In this document: positions 28,505-38,161 of the stretch, piece after piece
Numbering within the stretch: position 1 is the stretch's first letter
Layout: each line of letters opens with the position of its first letter
Assembly (NCBI GenBank): GCA_021153565.1
Contig: JAJKJU010000178.1
Location: 1 to 64,000 of the forward strand
Source: Rhizobacter sp.
GTDB lineage: Bacteria > Pseudomonadota > Gammaproteobacteria > Burkholderiales > Burkholderiaceae_C
Direction: 5' to 3'
Length of the DNA: 64,000 nt
Notes under the pieces: generated by a model
Seen by the model: only the letters and a program-made list of their open reading frames with translations
What the model was told of the DNA's origin: nothing
Database searches by the model: none
Position numbers and translations under genes: made by a program

Positions 28505-28598
28505 GATAGGCAGTCGCGGCGCGATTGCTTATCTCCTCAGTGGGGCCGTGCCCCTTTTGACAAACCTCCTGGTCGTCATGGGCCAGGAGGCTTTTTTT
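28505..28598 (+). ncRNA. Candidate sigma-54-dependent small RNA
   Basis: Directly after the sigma-54 site lies a 13-bp stem (28505-28517 with 28521-28533, including two G-U pairs) closed by a GGC loop. Next come a GGGGC/GCCCC hairpin followed by TTTT (28542-28558) and a strong terminator, CCTCCTGG / CCAGGAGG then seven T (28564-28597). No ORF of note is enclosed. The predicted transcript is about 90 nt. It could instead be the leader of a lost operon. Confidence 0.6.
28564..28597 (+). terminator. Rho-independent terminator of the candidate small RNA
   Basis: An 8-bp stem CCTCCTGG / CCAGGAGG with a 10-base loop, followed by CTTTTTTT. It ends plus-strand transcription before the convergent fdx gene. 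Confidence 0.9.
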
Positions 28599-28617
28599 GC
28601 ACCGAACTCGGGCGTCA

Positions 28618-28775
28618 GGATTTGGCCCGAAACGATTTCCCGTTTTGGGGGCGCTGGGCGGGCGCGCTGCGTCGTTGCTCCTCACTTGTGTGGCTCGCCA
28701 CACGGCGCTCGGAGCGCCTTGCATCCGCATCCCGCCCAGCGCCCCCAAAACGGGAACTTATTCCGGGCCAAATCC
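28618..28775. repeat. Palindromic element family B, full copy
   Basis: A 158-bp imperfect palindrome with ends GGATTTGGCCCG and CGGGCCAAATCC, arms containing CCCGTTTTGGGGGCGCTGGG, and the core TGTGTGGCTCGCCACACGG. It differs in sequence from family A but has the same design. Its right end abuts the fdx stop codon. A truncated copy is at 41800. Confidence 0.88.
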
Positions 28776-29114
28776 TCAGTGCTTTTCTTTGGCGTGATTG
28801 ATCGAGTACTTCGGAATCTCGATGGTCACGTCCTGCTGCGAGACGATGGCCTGGCAGGACAAGCGCGAGGTCGGCTCCAGGCCCCATGCACGGTCCAGCA
28901 AGTCCTCTTCGGATTCGTCCATCTCGCCCAGTGAATTGAAACCTTCACGCACCACAACGTGGCACGTCGTGCACGCGCAACTCATCTCGCAGGCGTGTTC
29001 GATTTCGATGTCATGTTCGAGCATCGCTTCGCACAGCGACGTCCCCGCCTCTGCTTTGATCTCGGCGCCGTTCGGGCAGTATTCGGCATGCGGAAGGATC
29101 TTGATGATGGGCAT
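28776..29114 (-). CDS. fdx: ISC-system [2Fe-2S] ferredoxin
   Basis: A 112-residue adrenodoxin-type ferredoxin that supplies electrons to iron-sulfur cluster assembly. The cluster ligands are in CEMSCACTTC (C-x5-C-x2-C) and the downstream LSCQA. It is the last gene of the isc operon, 2 bp after hscA. The stop codon lies directly against a family B palindrome. Confidence 0.96.
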   Translation of the reverse strand: MPIIKILPHAEYCPNGAEIKAEAGTSLCEAMLEHDIEIEHACEMSCACTTCHVVVREGFNSLGEMDESEEDLLDRAWGLEPTSRLSCQAIVSQQDVTIEIPKYSINHAKEKH

Positions 29115-29116
29115 GG

Positions 29117-30973
29117 CTAGACTTCTTCGACGCGGCGGCCTGCCAGCGCCTGGTGGATGCTGCGGTTCATTCGTTCGGCGGCAAATGCCTCGGTGCCCTT
29201 GGCCAGGGCCTCGACGGCAGCGTCGATAACGTGGTGGTCTTCGCCTTCGCGCACCGCTTCGATGCCGGCAAGCAAGGCCTCGATGGCATCGCGCTGGTCC
29301 TGGCTCAGCAGGTCGCCGTCGGCCATGAGAGCGGCGCGGGTGGCCAGCAGCATGCGCTCGGCCTCCACGCGCGACTCTCGGAGGCTGCGCGCTTTCATGT
29401 CGGATTCGGCGGTAATGAAGCTTTCCCGCAGCATGCGCGCGATGTCGTCGTCGGCAAGACCGTAGCTGGGCTTAACGTCGATCGCGGCTTCCACGCCCGA
29501 TGTTTCCTCGCGCGCTTTCACGCTCAACAGGCCATCGGCATCGACTTGGAAACTCACTCGAATGCGCGCGGCGCCGGCCACCATTGGGGGGATGCCGCGC
29601 AGTTCGAAGCGGGCGAGAGATCGGCAATCGCTGACCAACTCGCGCTCGCCTTGAACGACGTGGATGGCCATCGCCGTCTGGCCGTCCTTGAACGTAGTGA
29701 ACTCTTGTGCGCGCGCCGTCGGAATGGTGCTGTTGCGAGGAATGATTCGTTCGACCAGACCGCCCATGGTTTCCAGACCGAGCGAGAGCGGGATGACGTC
29801 GAGCAGGAGCAGTTCATCGGCGCCGGCATTGCCCGCGAGCGCGTTTGCCTGGATGGCGGCACCTAGCGCCACGACCTCGTCGGGATTGAGATTGGTGAGC
29901 GGCGTCTGTGAAAAGAAGTCGCCGACCGCCTTCTGCACCATGGGCATGCGTGTCGATCCACCCACCATCACAACACCGTGCACCTCAGTCTTGTTTGCCT
30001 TGGCGTCGCGCAAAACCTTGCGGACTGCAGCGAGCGTGCGCGCAACGAGTTCGCGACTCATGGCCTCGAACTCGTTTCGACTGACGCGCACCCACAATTC
30101 GCCCCCGGATAACGGGCAAGCGAGCGTCGCGTGATCGGCAGCAGAAAGCTTTTCCTTGGCCGCGCGCGCCGCTACCAACACGCTGCGCTTGTCCCGCGGC
30201 GTCGTCGCCTCAAGATCGCTTTGCGACAGCGCCCAATCGGCCAGCAATCGATCGAAGTCGTCGCCGCCGAGGGCCGAATCGCCGCCCGTCGCAATCACCT
30301 CGAATACGCCCTGACTCAGTCGCAGGAGCGAGATGTCAAAGGTGCCGCCTCCGAGGTCGTAGACTGCATAGAGCCCCTCCGATCCGTGCTCGAGCCCGTA
30401 GGCGATGGCCGCGGCGGTCGGTTCGTTGATGAGACGCAGCGCGTTCAACCCGGCAAGTTGCGCCGCATCCTTCGTGGCTTGTCGCTGGGCCTCGTCAAAG
30501 TAGGCCGGCACGGTAATGACAGCACCAAAGAGGTCATCCGCGAAGGCGTCCTCGGCACGATGACGAAGCGCGGCCAGGATCTCTGCGGAGACTTCGACGG
30601 GCGACTTCACGCCATCCACAGTCTGCACCTGCACCATCCCCGGCGCATCGATGAAGTCGTAAGGCAGCTTCTCGCGATGCGCGATGTCACCAAGCCCGCG
30701 CCCCATCAATCGCTTGACCGACACGATGGTATTACGCGGGTCGATGGCCGCCTCCGCCAGCGCATCGTGCCCGATATGACGGCCACCTTCGGACAGATAC
30801 CGAACGGCCGACGGCAAAATCACGCGACCCTGCATGTCCGGCAGGCATTCGGCCACACCATTGCGCACTGCTGCGACAAGCGAGTGCGTCGTGCCGAGGT
30901 CGATGCCCACCGCAATGCGCCGCTGATGCGGATCGGGCGCGGCGCCGGGCTCGGAGATTTGAAGCAATGCCAT
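29117..30973 (-). CDS. hscA: Fe-S cluster assembly chaperone HscA
   Basis: A 618-residue specialised Hsp70 that works with HscB on IscU. The ATPase motifs [13 protein letters not shown] and [15 protein letters not shown] are present, followed by the substrate-binding domain and helical lid. Its client motif LPPVK is found in the IscU encoded in the same operon. Confidence 0.97.
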   Translation of the reverse strand: MALLQISEPGAAPDPHQRRIAVGIDLGTTHSLVAAVRNGVAECLPDMQGRVILPSAVRYLSEGGRHIGHDALAEAAIDPRNTIVSVKRLMGRGLGDIAHREKLPYDFIDAPGMVQVQTVDGVKSPVEVSAEILAALRHRAEDAFADDLFGAVITVPAYFDEAQRQATKDAAQLAGLNALRLINEPTAAAIAYGLEHGSEGLYAVYDLGGGTFDISLLRLSQGVFEVIATGGDSALGGDDFDRLLADWALSQSDLEATTPRDKRSVLVAARAAKEKLSAADHATLACPLSGGELWVRVSRNEFEAMSRELVARTLAAVRKVLRDAKANKTEVHGVVMVGGSTRMPMVQKAVGDFFSQTPLTNLNPDEVVALGAAIQANALAGNAGADELLLLDVIPLSLGLETMGGLVERIIPRNSTIPTARAQEFTTFKDGQTAMAIHVVQGERELVSDCRSLARFELRGIPPMVAGAARIRVSFQVDADGLLSVKAREETSGVEAAIDVKPSYGLADDDIARMLRESFITAESDMKARSLRESRVEAERMLLATRAALMADGDLLSQDQRDAIEALLAGIEAVREGEDHHVIDAAVEALAKGTEAFAAERMNRSIHQALAGRRVEEV

Positions 30974-30977
30974 CTAA

Positions 30978-31496
30978 TTATTGTCCCAGCGCCTCGAGGC
31001 GACGATCGATGTCTTGCGCAAAGCGCTCTACGAACATGAGGGCTCTTACCTGCTCTGCGGCAGCAGCGGTGTCGCGACGCTCATCGAAGGAGTGCCGCAA
31101 CTCCGCAAAGGCCGCTTTCTGACGCGCGGCCACGTCGTCGGCAATGGCCTCGACCTCTTCGATCGAATCCGCCTCGTCGAGTGCCTCGCGCCATTCCATT
31201 TGCTGCATGAGAAAGCTCGCAGGCATGGCCGTGTTCTTCTCCGTGTCGACAGGCGATCCGTTCAATGCACACAAATACGCTGCCCGCTTCAGCGGATCCT
31301 TGAGCCGCTGATAGGCCTCGTTCACCCTCACCGCCCACTGCATTGCCACGCGCTGGACCGCCGCACCTTCTGCAGCGAACTTGTCGGGATGCACTTCCCC
31401 CTGCAACGCTCGCCAACGCGCGTCGAGCACGGCACGGTCCTGCTCAAAACGCCTGGGCACATCGAACAGTTCGAAGTCGTCGCTGTCGAGCTTCAT
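30978..31496 (-). CDS. hscB: Co-chaperone HscB
   Basis: A 172-residue J-domain protein that stimulates HscA ATPase and delivers IscU. The HPD motif (GEVHPDKFAAEG) is at about residue 38, followed by the three-helix C-terminal domain that binds IscU. The start is set at ATG 31496 (MKLDSDDFELFDV); the track uses a GTG six codons upstream. The 160-bp gap to iscA has no gene, only a possible long-range hairpin (CGAAGTT/AACTTCG). Confidence 0.94.
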   Translation of the reverse strand: MKLDSDDFELFDVPRRFEQDRAVLDARWRALQGEVHPDKFAAEGAAVQRVAMQWAVRVNEAYQRLKDPLKRAAYLCALNGSPVDTEKNTAMPASFLMQQMEWREALDEADSIEEVEAIADDVAARQKAAFAELRHSFDERRDTAAAAEQVRALMFVERFAQDIDRRLEALGQ

Positions 31497-31656
31497 GGTG
31501 GGTGGCTGTGGCACGTAGAAATGCGCGACTTGCGGCAGCGCCTGATATCAAACATGAACCGCACGCTGCAACGAAACTCCTGCGAAGTTGTGCGGCAAAA
31601 GGCGCCCATGACCTCGCCTGCGCTGCGGAACTTCGTAGGCGCTTCTCTCCGGCGGT

Positions 31657-31980
31657 TTACACGCGAAATGACTCGCCGCATCCGCAGCGGTCTTTTTCGC
31701 GAGGATTGCGAAACTTGAAACCTTCGTTCAAGCCTTCGCGCACGAAGTCGAGTTCAGTGCCGTCGATGTACGGCAGGCTCTTCGGGTCGATGAGCACCTT
31801 GACGCCGTGTTCCTCGAACACCACGTCCTCGGGCGCGACGTCGTCGGCGTACTCGAGTTTGTATGCCAGGCCGGAACAGCCGGTCGTCTTCACGCCCAGG
31901 CGCACGCCAACGCCCTTTCCGCGCTTGGTGATGTAGCGCGAGACGTGGCGGGCTGCCGCTTCGGTCAGAGTGACGGCCAT
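31657..31980 (-). CDS. iscA: Iron-sulfur cluster assembly protein IscA
   Basis: A 107-residue A-type carrier. The three conserved cysteines are in [13 protein letters not shown] and DRCGCGESF. The start is the ATG at 31980 ([13 protein letters not shown]), 4 bp after iscU; the track ORF is extended into iscU. Confidence 0.96.
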   Translation of the reverse strand: MAVTLTEAAARHVSRYITKRGKGVGVRLGVKTTGCSGLAYKLEYADDVAPEDVVFEEHGVKVLIDPKSLPYIDGTELDFVREGLNEGFKFRNPREKDRCGCGESFRV

Positions 31981-31984
31981 GGGG

Positions 31985-32371
31985 TCAATGGGCTTTCTTG
32001 GCCTTGTAGTCCTGGACCGCCGCCTTGATCGCGTCTTCAGCAAGGATGGAGCAGTGAATCTTCACCGGCGGCAGGGCCAATTCTTCGGCGATGTGCGTGT
32101 TCTTGATGGTGAGAGCCTCGTCGAGCGACTTGCCTTTGACCCATTCGGTCACAAGTGAACTCGACGCGATGGCAGAACCGCAACCATAGGTCTTGAACTT
32201 CGCGTCCTCGATCAGGCCGGTCTTCGGATTCACCTTGATCTGCAGCTTCATCACGTCACCACAGGCCGGAGCGCCGACCATGCCGGTACCAACCGTGTCG
32301 TCGCCCTTTTCGAACGTGCCGACGTTGCGCGGATTTTCGTAATGCTCGACAACCTTTTCGCTATATGCCAT
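31985..32371 (-). CDS. iscU: Fe-S cluster scaffold IscU
   Basis: A 128-residue scaffold on which [2Fe-2S] and [4Fe-4S] clusters are built. Ligand cysteines are in [23 protein letters not shown] and KIHCSIL; the HscA recognition motif LPPVK precedes the last. It lies 18 bp after iscS. Confidence 0.98.
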   Translation of the reverse strand: MAYSEKVVEHYENPRNVGTFEKGDDTVGTGMVGAPACGDVMKLQIKVNPKTGLIEDAKFKTYGCGSAIASSSLVTEWVKGKSLDEALTIKNTHIAEELALPPVKIHCSILAEDAIKAAVQDYKAKKAH

Positions 32372-32389
32372 GTCAGTTCTCCAACGACT

Positions 32390-33613
32390 TCAGTGTGCGG
32401 TCCACTGGATGGCGCTGATGTCCACGCCATCCAGGTACATCTCCCACAAAGGAGACAGCTCGCGCAGCTTGGCCACGCGGTCTTTCAATGTGCCGACGAC
32501 GTAATCGATGTCCTCGACCGTGGTGAAGCGTCCGATCGTCATGCGCAATGACGAGTGCGCCAGTTCGTCGCTTCGGCCAAGTGCGCGCAGCACGTAACTC
32601 GGCTCAAGACTCGCCGACGTGCAAGCCGAGCCCGACGACACAGCCACCCCCTTGATGCCCATGATCAGCGACTCGCCTTCCACAAAGTTGAACGACATGT
32701 TCACGTTGTGCGGCACGCGCTTTTCGGGGTGGCCATTGAGAAAGACCTGCTCGATATCTGACAGACCGTCGATGAGCCGCTTCTGCAGCATTCGGATGCG
32801 CTCGCTCTCCACGCCCATCTCTTCACGGGCAATGCGATAGGCCTCGCCCATGCCGACGATTTGATGCGTCGCGAGCGTGCCCGAACGCATGCCGCGCTCA
32901 TGGCCGCCGCCGTGCATCTGCGCTTCGATGCGAACACGCGGCTTGCGGCGCACATATAGCGCGCCGATGCCCTTTGGGCCGTAGGTCTTGTGCGAGGCCA
33001 GGCTCATCAGGTCAACAGGCAACTTGGTGATGTCGATCGCCACCTTGCCCGTGGCTTGCGCCGCGTCGACGTGGAAGATGATCCCACGCTCGCGGCAGAT
33101 CGTGCCCATTGCCGGGATGTCTTGAATGACGCCGATCTCGTTGTTGACGTACATCACCGACACAAGAATGGTGTCGGGCCGCAGCGCGGCCTTGAACTTC
33201 TCAATGTCGACGAGACCATCTTCCTGTACGTCGAGGTAGGTCACCTCGAAGCCCTGGCGCTCCAGCTCGCGCATTGTGTCAAGCACGGCCTTGTGCTCGG
33301 TCTTCACGGTGACGAGGTGCTTGCCACGCGTCTTGTAGAACTGCGCCGCGCCCTTGAGCGCGAGGTTGATGGATTCCGTAGCCCCCGAGGTCCAGACGAT
33401 TTCACGCGGGTCGGCGTTGATCAACTGGGCCACTTGCTCTCGCGCCTTCTCGACCGCCGCTTCCGCTTCCCACCCCCATGCATGACTGCGTGAAGCCGGG
33501 TTGCCGAAGTGTTCATGCAACCAGGGAATCATCGCGTCCACCACGCGTTGGTCGACCGGGGTCGTCGCGGCGTAGTCGATGTAGATCGGGAAGTGAGGGG
33601 TCGTCGTGTCCAT
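32390..33613 (-). CDS. iscS: Cysteine desulfurase IscS
   Basis: A 407-residue PLP enzyme that removes sulfur from cysteine and passes it to IscU and tRNA-thiolation partners. The PLP lysine is in [16 protein letters not shown] and the persulfide-carrying cysteine loop is [16 protein letters not shown]. It follows iscR after 55 bp. Confidence 0.97.
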   Translation of the reverse strand: MDTTTPHFPIYIDYAATTPVDQRVVDAMIPWLHEHFGNPASRSHAWGWEAEAAVEKAREQVAQLINADPREIVWTSGATESINLALKGAAQFYKTRGKHLVTVKTEHKAVLDTMRELERQGFEVTYLDVQEDGLVDIEKFKAALRPDTILVSVMYVNNEIGVIQDIPAMGTICRERGIIFHVDAAQATGKVAIDITKLPVDLMSLASHKTYGPKGIGALYVRRKPRVRIEAQMHGGGHERGMRSGTLATHQIVGMGEAYRIAREEMGVESERIRMLQKRLIDGLSDIEQVFLNGHPEKRVPHNVNMSFNFVEGESLIMGIKGVAVSSGSACTSASLEPSYVLRALGRSDELAHSSLRMTIGRFTTVEDIDYVVGTLKDRVAKLRELSPLWEMYLDGVDISAIQWTAH

Positions 33614-33668
33614 GGGAGGCGAGTGTGCTCAGCGCGGCGCGTCCACTGCGCCGCAGGGTCAACGTCAA

Positions 33669-34202
33669 TTACTTCGAGAACGCGTTTCCGAGAGCGAAAA
33701 CGGAATTGGGTGCAGTCACCTTGATGGGCTTGACCACCGGCTGAGTGGATATCGCGCGCTTCACCGGATGCTCTTCGATCGACACGCCCTTTGAGAGCTG
33801 CTCGTCGACGAGCGACTTGAGCGAAATCGAATCAAGATATTCGATCATCTTGGTGTTGAGGCTGGCCCACAGGTCGTGAGTCATGCAGCGACCGGTGTCT
33901 TCGCCCATGCAGTTATCCTTGCCGGCGCACCCGGTGGCATCAATGGGCTCATCAACGGCGACGATGATGTCGGCAACGGTGATTTCCTCCGATTTGCGAC
34001 CCAGCGAGTAACCGCCGCCGGGACCGCGTGTGCTCTCCACCAGTTCATGGCGGCGCAGCTTGCCGAACAACTGCTCGAGGTAGGAAAGTGAAATTTGCTG
34101 GCGGGCACTGATGGCAGCCAGTGCGACGGGACCCGAATGCTCGCGAAGAGCCAGATCGATCATCGCCGTAACGGCAAAACGCCCTTTGGTGGTCAAACGC
34201 AT
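33669..34202 (-). CDS. iscR: Fe-S cluster regulator IscR
   Basis: A 177-residue Rrf2-family repressor with an N-terminal winged helix (MRLTTKGRFAVTAMIDLAL) and the three cluster-ligating cysteines in CAGKDNCMGEDTGRC. With a [2Fe-2S] cluster it represses the isc operon. AGGAG lies upstream of the ATG, and a type 1 IscR site is found in the promoter region. Confidence 0.97.
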   Translation of the reverse strand: MRLTTKGRFAVTAMIDLALREHSGPVALAAISARQQISLSYLEQLFGKLRRHELVESTRGPGGGYSLGRKSEEITVADIIVAVDEPIDATGCAGKDNCMGEDTGRCMTHDLWASLNTKMIEYLDSISLKSLVDEQLSKGVSIEEHPVKRAISTQPVVKPIKVTAPNSVFALGNAFSK

Positions 34203-34314
34203 TGAATTTCTCCTGTAGCCTTGCGGCGCAACAAAGACAGCGACCTGAATTGAACGGTTCCCCTTGCCGACTCACCGCAGACCGGGTTTTCCCTCTCTGA
34301 GAAACCCTCGTTTT

Positions 34315-34339
34315 TATTCCTACTTGTTTTGTCGAGTAT
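34315..34339 (-). promoter_or_regulatory. Type 1 IscR-binding site
   Basis: The minus strand reads ATACTCGAC-AAAAC-AAGTAGGAATA, an imperfect 25-bp dyad matching the known type 1 IscR consensus (ATAnnYGAC...AGTnRnnTAT). A possible -10 TATACT overlaps its edge, which fits autorepression of iscRSUA. Confidence 0.7.
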
Positions 34340-34456
34340 AGCTGAATGCCAATGATTCGGTCGGTAACGCAGGGGGAAGTTCAACGGAATTGGTGCGCCG
34401 CAATAACCAATCCGCTGCTCCCGCGTGCGAGCTGGCAATCCACGTGCCGATCGGGG

Positions 34457-36592
34457 TTATTCCTGGCCTTTGCCCGGGCCTGCCTGGATTGAGACGATGC
34501 TGTCCGTGCCGGGTGCACCGAAGGCCTGCTCGCGCAGCAGCGCCAACTGGTCGCGCACCCTGCCCGCCTTCTCGAACTCCATGTTGCGAGCATGCTCGAG
34601 CATTTGCTTTTCCAGCGACTTAATGCGCTTTCCGAGGTCTTTCTCAGACATGACCTCGACTTCGGCTGTGTCGTGTTCCTTTTGCAGGTTCTCGCGCTTG
34701 GTCTTTTCGGAATAGACCCCGTCGATCATCTCTTTGATGTGTTTCTTGATGCTTCGCGGCGTGATGCCCATCGCTTCGTTGTGCGCGATCTGCTTGGCGC
34801 GGCGGCGCTCGGTCTCGTCAATGGCCTTGCGCATCGAATCGGTAATTTTGTCCGCATAAAGAATGGCTTTGCCATTCAGATTGCGTGCTGCGCGGCCGAT
34901 TGTCTGGATCAGCGACCGTTCGGCGCGCAGGAATCCTTCCTTGTCGGCATCGAGGATGGCGACGAGCGACACCTCTGGAATGTCCAGGCCCTCGCGAAGC
35001 AGGTTGATGCCGACAAGCACATCGAAAGTTCCTAATCTCAAATCGCGCAGGATCTCGACTCGCTCCACCGTGTCGATATCGCTGTGCAGGTAGCGCACCT
35101 TCACGCCGTTGTCCGCGAGGTAGTCGGTCAATTGTTCCGCCATGCGCTTGGTGAGCGTGGTGATCAGCACGCGCTCATTCACCGCAACACGGTCATGAAT
35201 CTCCTGGAGCACGTCGTCGACCTGGCGGGTGGCGGGACGCACCTCCACCGTCGGATCGATAAGGCCCGTGGGACGCACCAACTGCTCGACCACTTGACCC
35301 GCGTTCTGCTGCTCGTAGGCCGCGGGCGTGGCCGACACGAACATCACCTGCCGCATCTTTGACTCGAACTCCTCGAACTTCAGGGGACGGTTGTCGAGCG
35401 CGCTCGGCAGGCGAAAGCCGTATTCGACGAGCGTCGTCTTGCGCGCCCTGTCTCCGTTGTACATGCCGCCAAACTGCCCGATGAGCACGTGGCTTTCGTC
35501 GAGGAACATGAGTGCGTCACGGGGCAGGTAGTCGACGAGCGTCGACGGCGGCTCGCCGGGCGCGGCACCCGACAAATGCCGGGTGTAGTTCTCGATGCCC
35601 TTGCAGTGACCAATTTCCTGCAGCATTTCCAGGTCGAAGCGCGTGCGCTGTTCAAGGCGCTGCGCCTCTACCAGCTTGCCCGACTTCACCAATTCGTCGA
35701 GCCGTGTGCGCAACTCCGCCTTGATCGTATCGATGGCCGACACGACGCGATCGCGCGGCGTCACGTAGTGACTCGACGGGTATACCGTGAAGCGCGGAAT
35801 CTTCTGGCGAATACGCCCAGTGAGCGGATCGAAGAGCTGCAGCGACTCGACCTCGTCATCGAACAATTCGATGCGGATCGCGAGTTCCGAATGCTCGGCC
35901 GGAAACACGTCGATCGTGTCACCGCGCACTCGGAAGGTGCCGCGCGAAAAATCCATTTCGTTGCGCGTGTACTGCATGCGGATGAGCTGCGCAATCACGT
36001 CGCGCTGGCCCATCTTGTCGCCGGCGCGCAGCGTCATCACCATGCGGTGGTAGTCGCTCGGATTGCCGATGCCGTAGATGGCACTTACGGTTGCCACGAT
36101 GACCACGTCGCGACGCTCCAGCAAGCTTTTGGTCGCCGACAAGCGCATCTGCTCGATGTGTTCATTGATCGAGCTGTCTTTCTCGATGAACAGGTCACGC
36201 TGAGGCACGTAGGCCTCGGGCTGGTAATAGTCGTAGTAGCTGACGAAATATTCGATCGCGTTCTTCGGAAAGAACTCGCGGAACTCGCTGTAGAGCTGAG
36301 CGGCGAGTGTCTTGTTGGGCGCGAACACGATAGCGGGACGGCCGAGGCGCGCGATGACGTTCGCCATGGTGAAAGTCTTGCCAGAACCCGTCACGCCCAG
36401 AAGCGTCTGGTAGCTCAGGCCGTCTTCAACCCCTTCAACCAGTTGATCGATCGCGGTCGGCTGGTCACCGGCTGGCGCGTAAGGCTGCCACAACTGAAAC
36501 GGCGATTCAGGAAAGCTCACGAACTCGCCGGGCATCGGCACGTTCATGCCCGTGGCGTCCGGACTTCCAACGACAGAGAGGTGATCAGCCAT
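34457..36592 (-). CDS. uvrB: Excinuclease ABC subunit B
   Basis: A 711-residue DNA damage-verification helicase of nucleotide excision repair. Walker [16 protein letters not shown], the beta-hairpin region [12 protein letters not shown], Walker B DESHV, helicase motif QTIGRAARN and a C-terminal UVR domain ([20 protein letters not shown]) are all present. The first ATG gives MADHLSVVG; a later ATG at 36547 would give a length nearer the usual N-terminus. Confidence 0.97.
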   Translation of the reverse strand: MADHLSVVGSPDATGMNVPMPGEFVSFPESPFQLWQPYAPAGDQPTAIDQLVEGVEDGLSYQTLLGVTGSGKTFTMANVIARLGRPAIVFAPNKTLAAQLYSEFREFFPKNAIEYFVSYYDYYQPEAYVPQRDLFIEKDSSINEHIEQMRLSATKSLLERRDVVIVATVSAIYGIGNPSDYHRMVMTLRAGDKMGQRDVIAQLIRMQYTRNEMDFSRGTFRVRGDTIDVFPAEHSELAIRIELFDDEVESLQLFDPLTGRIRQKIPRFTVYPSSHYVTPRDRVVSAIDTIKAELRTRLDELVKSGKLVEAQRLEQRTRFDLEMLQEIGHCKGIENYTRHLSGAAPGEPPSTLVDYLPRDALMFLDESHVLIGQFGGMYNGDRARKTTLVEYGFRLPSALDNRPLKFEEFESKMRQVMFVSATPAAYEQQNAGQVVEQLVRPTGLIDPTVEVRPATRQVDDVLQEIHDRVAVNERVLITTLTKRMAEQLTDYLADNGVKVRYLHSDIDTVERVEILRDLRLGTFDVLVGINLLREGLDIPEVSLVAILDADKEGFLRAERSLIQTIGRAARNLNGKAILYADKITDSMRKAIDETERRRAKQIAHNEAMGITPRSIKKHIKEMIDGVYSEKTKRENLQKEHDTAEVEVMSEKDLGKRIKSLEKQMLEHARNMEFEKAGRVRDQLALLREQAFGAPGTDSIVSIQAGPGKGQE

Positions 36593-36769
36593 TGCTCGAG
36601 TACAAATGAAGCAAACAAATGAGGAAATGAAGCAAACCGGGGACCACGTAAAATTCCCGGGTTTTCCCGTCCTGGGAAGGCAAAGGGGAATCGAAGAGGT
36701 TAGCCCAATTCAATTCTCATACGAGCTTTACTGACACCTCCGTGTGTTACCACATCTGCAAGGACTGAC

Positions 36770-37969
36770 ATGGCTTCGCTCTTCGCCGCCGTCGAAATGG
36801 CTCCCCGTGACCCCATCCTGGGCTTGAACGAACAGTTCAATGCGGACCCGAATCCGGCAAAAGTGAACCTGGGTGTCGGCGTGTACTACGACGACAACGG
36901 CAAGCTGCCCTTGCTCCAGTGCGTGCAGCAGGCCGAAAAACAGATGGTCGCCGCGCCCAAGGCACGTGGCTACCTCCCCATCGACGGCATCGCGGCCTAT
37001 GCCAAGGCGGTGCAAGGCCTGGTGTTTGGGGCCGAAAGCGAAGCTGTCAAGGGCGGTCGAATTGCTACCGTTCAGGCCGTGGGCGGCACCGGCGGACTGA
37101 AGGTCGGCGCCGACTTTCTCAAACGAGTGAATTCCGGCGCAAAGGTGCTCATCAGCGACCCAAGCTGGGAAAATCACCGCGCGCTCTTCGAAAGCGCCGG
37201 CTTCCTGGTCGAGAGCTATCCGTACTACGACGCCGCGAAGCGTGGTATCAATTTCGATGGCATGCTCACCGCGCTCAATGGCGCTGACACCGGGACCATC
37301 GTGGTACTGCACGCGTGCTGCCACAACCCGACGGGCTACGACATCTCGCTCGACCAGTGGGAGCAGGTCATCGCGACCGTCAAGGCGCGCGGCCTCGTGG
37401 CCTTCCTCGACATGGCCTATCAGGGTTTCGGCCAAGGCATTGCCGAAGATGGCGCGGTCGTCTCACTATTCCTCGCCGCCGGTCTCGATTTCTTCGTATC
37501 AACCAGCTTCTCCAAGAGCTTCTCGCTGTACGGCGAACGCGTCGGCGCGCTGAGCGTGGTGTGCAAGTCGATGGAAGAAGCCGACTGCGTGCTGAGTCAG
37601 TTGAAGCGCGTGATCCGAACCAACTATTCCAACCCACCGACACACGGTGCGCAGGTCGTCGCCACCGTGCTCACCACACCTGCCCTGCGTGAAATGTGGG
37701 AGCAAGAACTCGCGGGCATGCGCGTTCGCATCGAGCAGATGCGCGTCGCCTTGCAAAACAAGCTCGAGGCGGCGGGCGTGAAGCAGGACATGAGCTTCAT
37801 CACGCAGCAAAAGGGCATGTTCAGTTACTCGGGGCTCAACAAGGACCAGATGCAGCGCCTGCGAGGTGAGTTCGGAATTTACGGCGTGGACTCGGGCCGC
37901 ATCTGCGTGGCAGCGCTGAACAGCAAGAACATTGATGCAGTGGTGAGTGCCATCGCGACGGTTTCCTGA
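36770..37969 (+). CDS. tyrB: Aromatic/aspartate aminotransferase
   Basis: A 399-residue class I fold-type I aminotransferase of the AspC/TyrB type. The PLP lysine is in STSFSKSFSLYGERVGAL; HACCHNPTGYDIS and LDMAYQGFGQG are conserved. It makes or breaks aspartate and aromatic amino acids with 2-oxoglutarate; assignment to TyrB rather than AspC is a family guess. AAGGA lies five bases upstream of the ATG. It is divergent from uvrB, a typical neighbour. Its stop is next to a family A remnant. Confidence 0.88.
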   Translation: MASLFAAVEMAPRDPILGLNEQFNADPNPAKVNLGVGVYYDDNGKLPLLQCVQQAEKQMVAAPKARGYLPIDGIAAYAKAVQGLVFGAESEAVKGGRIATVQAVGGTGGLKVGADFLKRVNSGAKVLISDPSWENHRALFESAGFLVESYPYYDAAKRGINFDGMLTALNGADTGTIVVLHACCHNPTGYDISLDQWEQVIATVKARGLVAFLDMAYQGFGQGIAEDGAVVSLFLAAGLDFFVSTSFSKSFSLYGERVGALSVVCKSMEEADCVLSQLKRVIRTNYSNPPTHGAQVVATVLTTPALREMWEQELAGMRVRIEQMRVALQNKLEAAGVKQDMSFITQQKGMFSYSGLNKDQMQRLRGEFGIYGVDSGRICVAALNSKNIDAVVSAIATVS

Positions 37970-37987
37970 AGAGGCTGAGAGTATTTT
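37968..37987. repeat. Family A terminal-repeat remnant after tyrB
   Basis: TGAAGAGGCTGAGAGTATTT, overlapping the tyrB stop, is the outer terminal repeat of family A. The sequence then departs from the family, so only this edge remains. Confidence 0.65.
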
Positions 37988-38161
37988 TCCGGGTTTTCAC
38001 AGGGCTTGGTTGCAACACGATGAACCGCAAACTTTCTAGAATGTTGCGTTGCACAATCACAGGTGGTTACTGCGTATGCCGCGTTCACAGGCTTGGCTCG
38101 ATATTTTTTGGGCTGCAAGCGCTCTCAAGACTTGATTTGACCACCACGTAAAGGAATGTCG

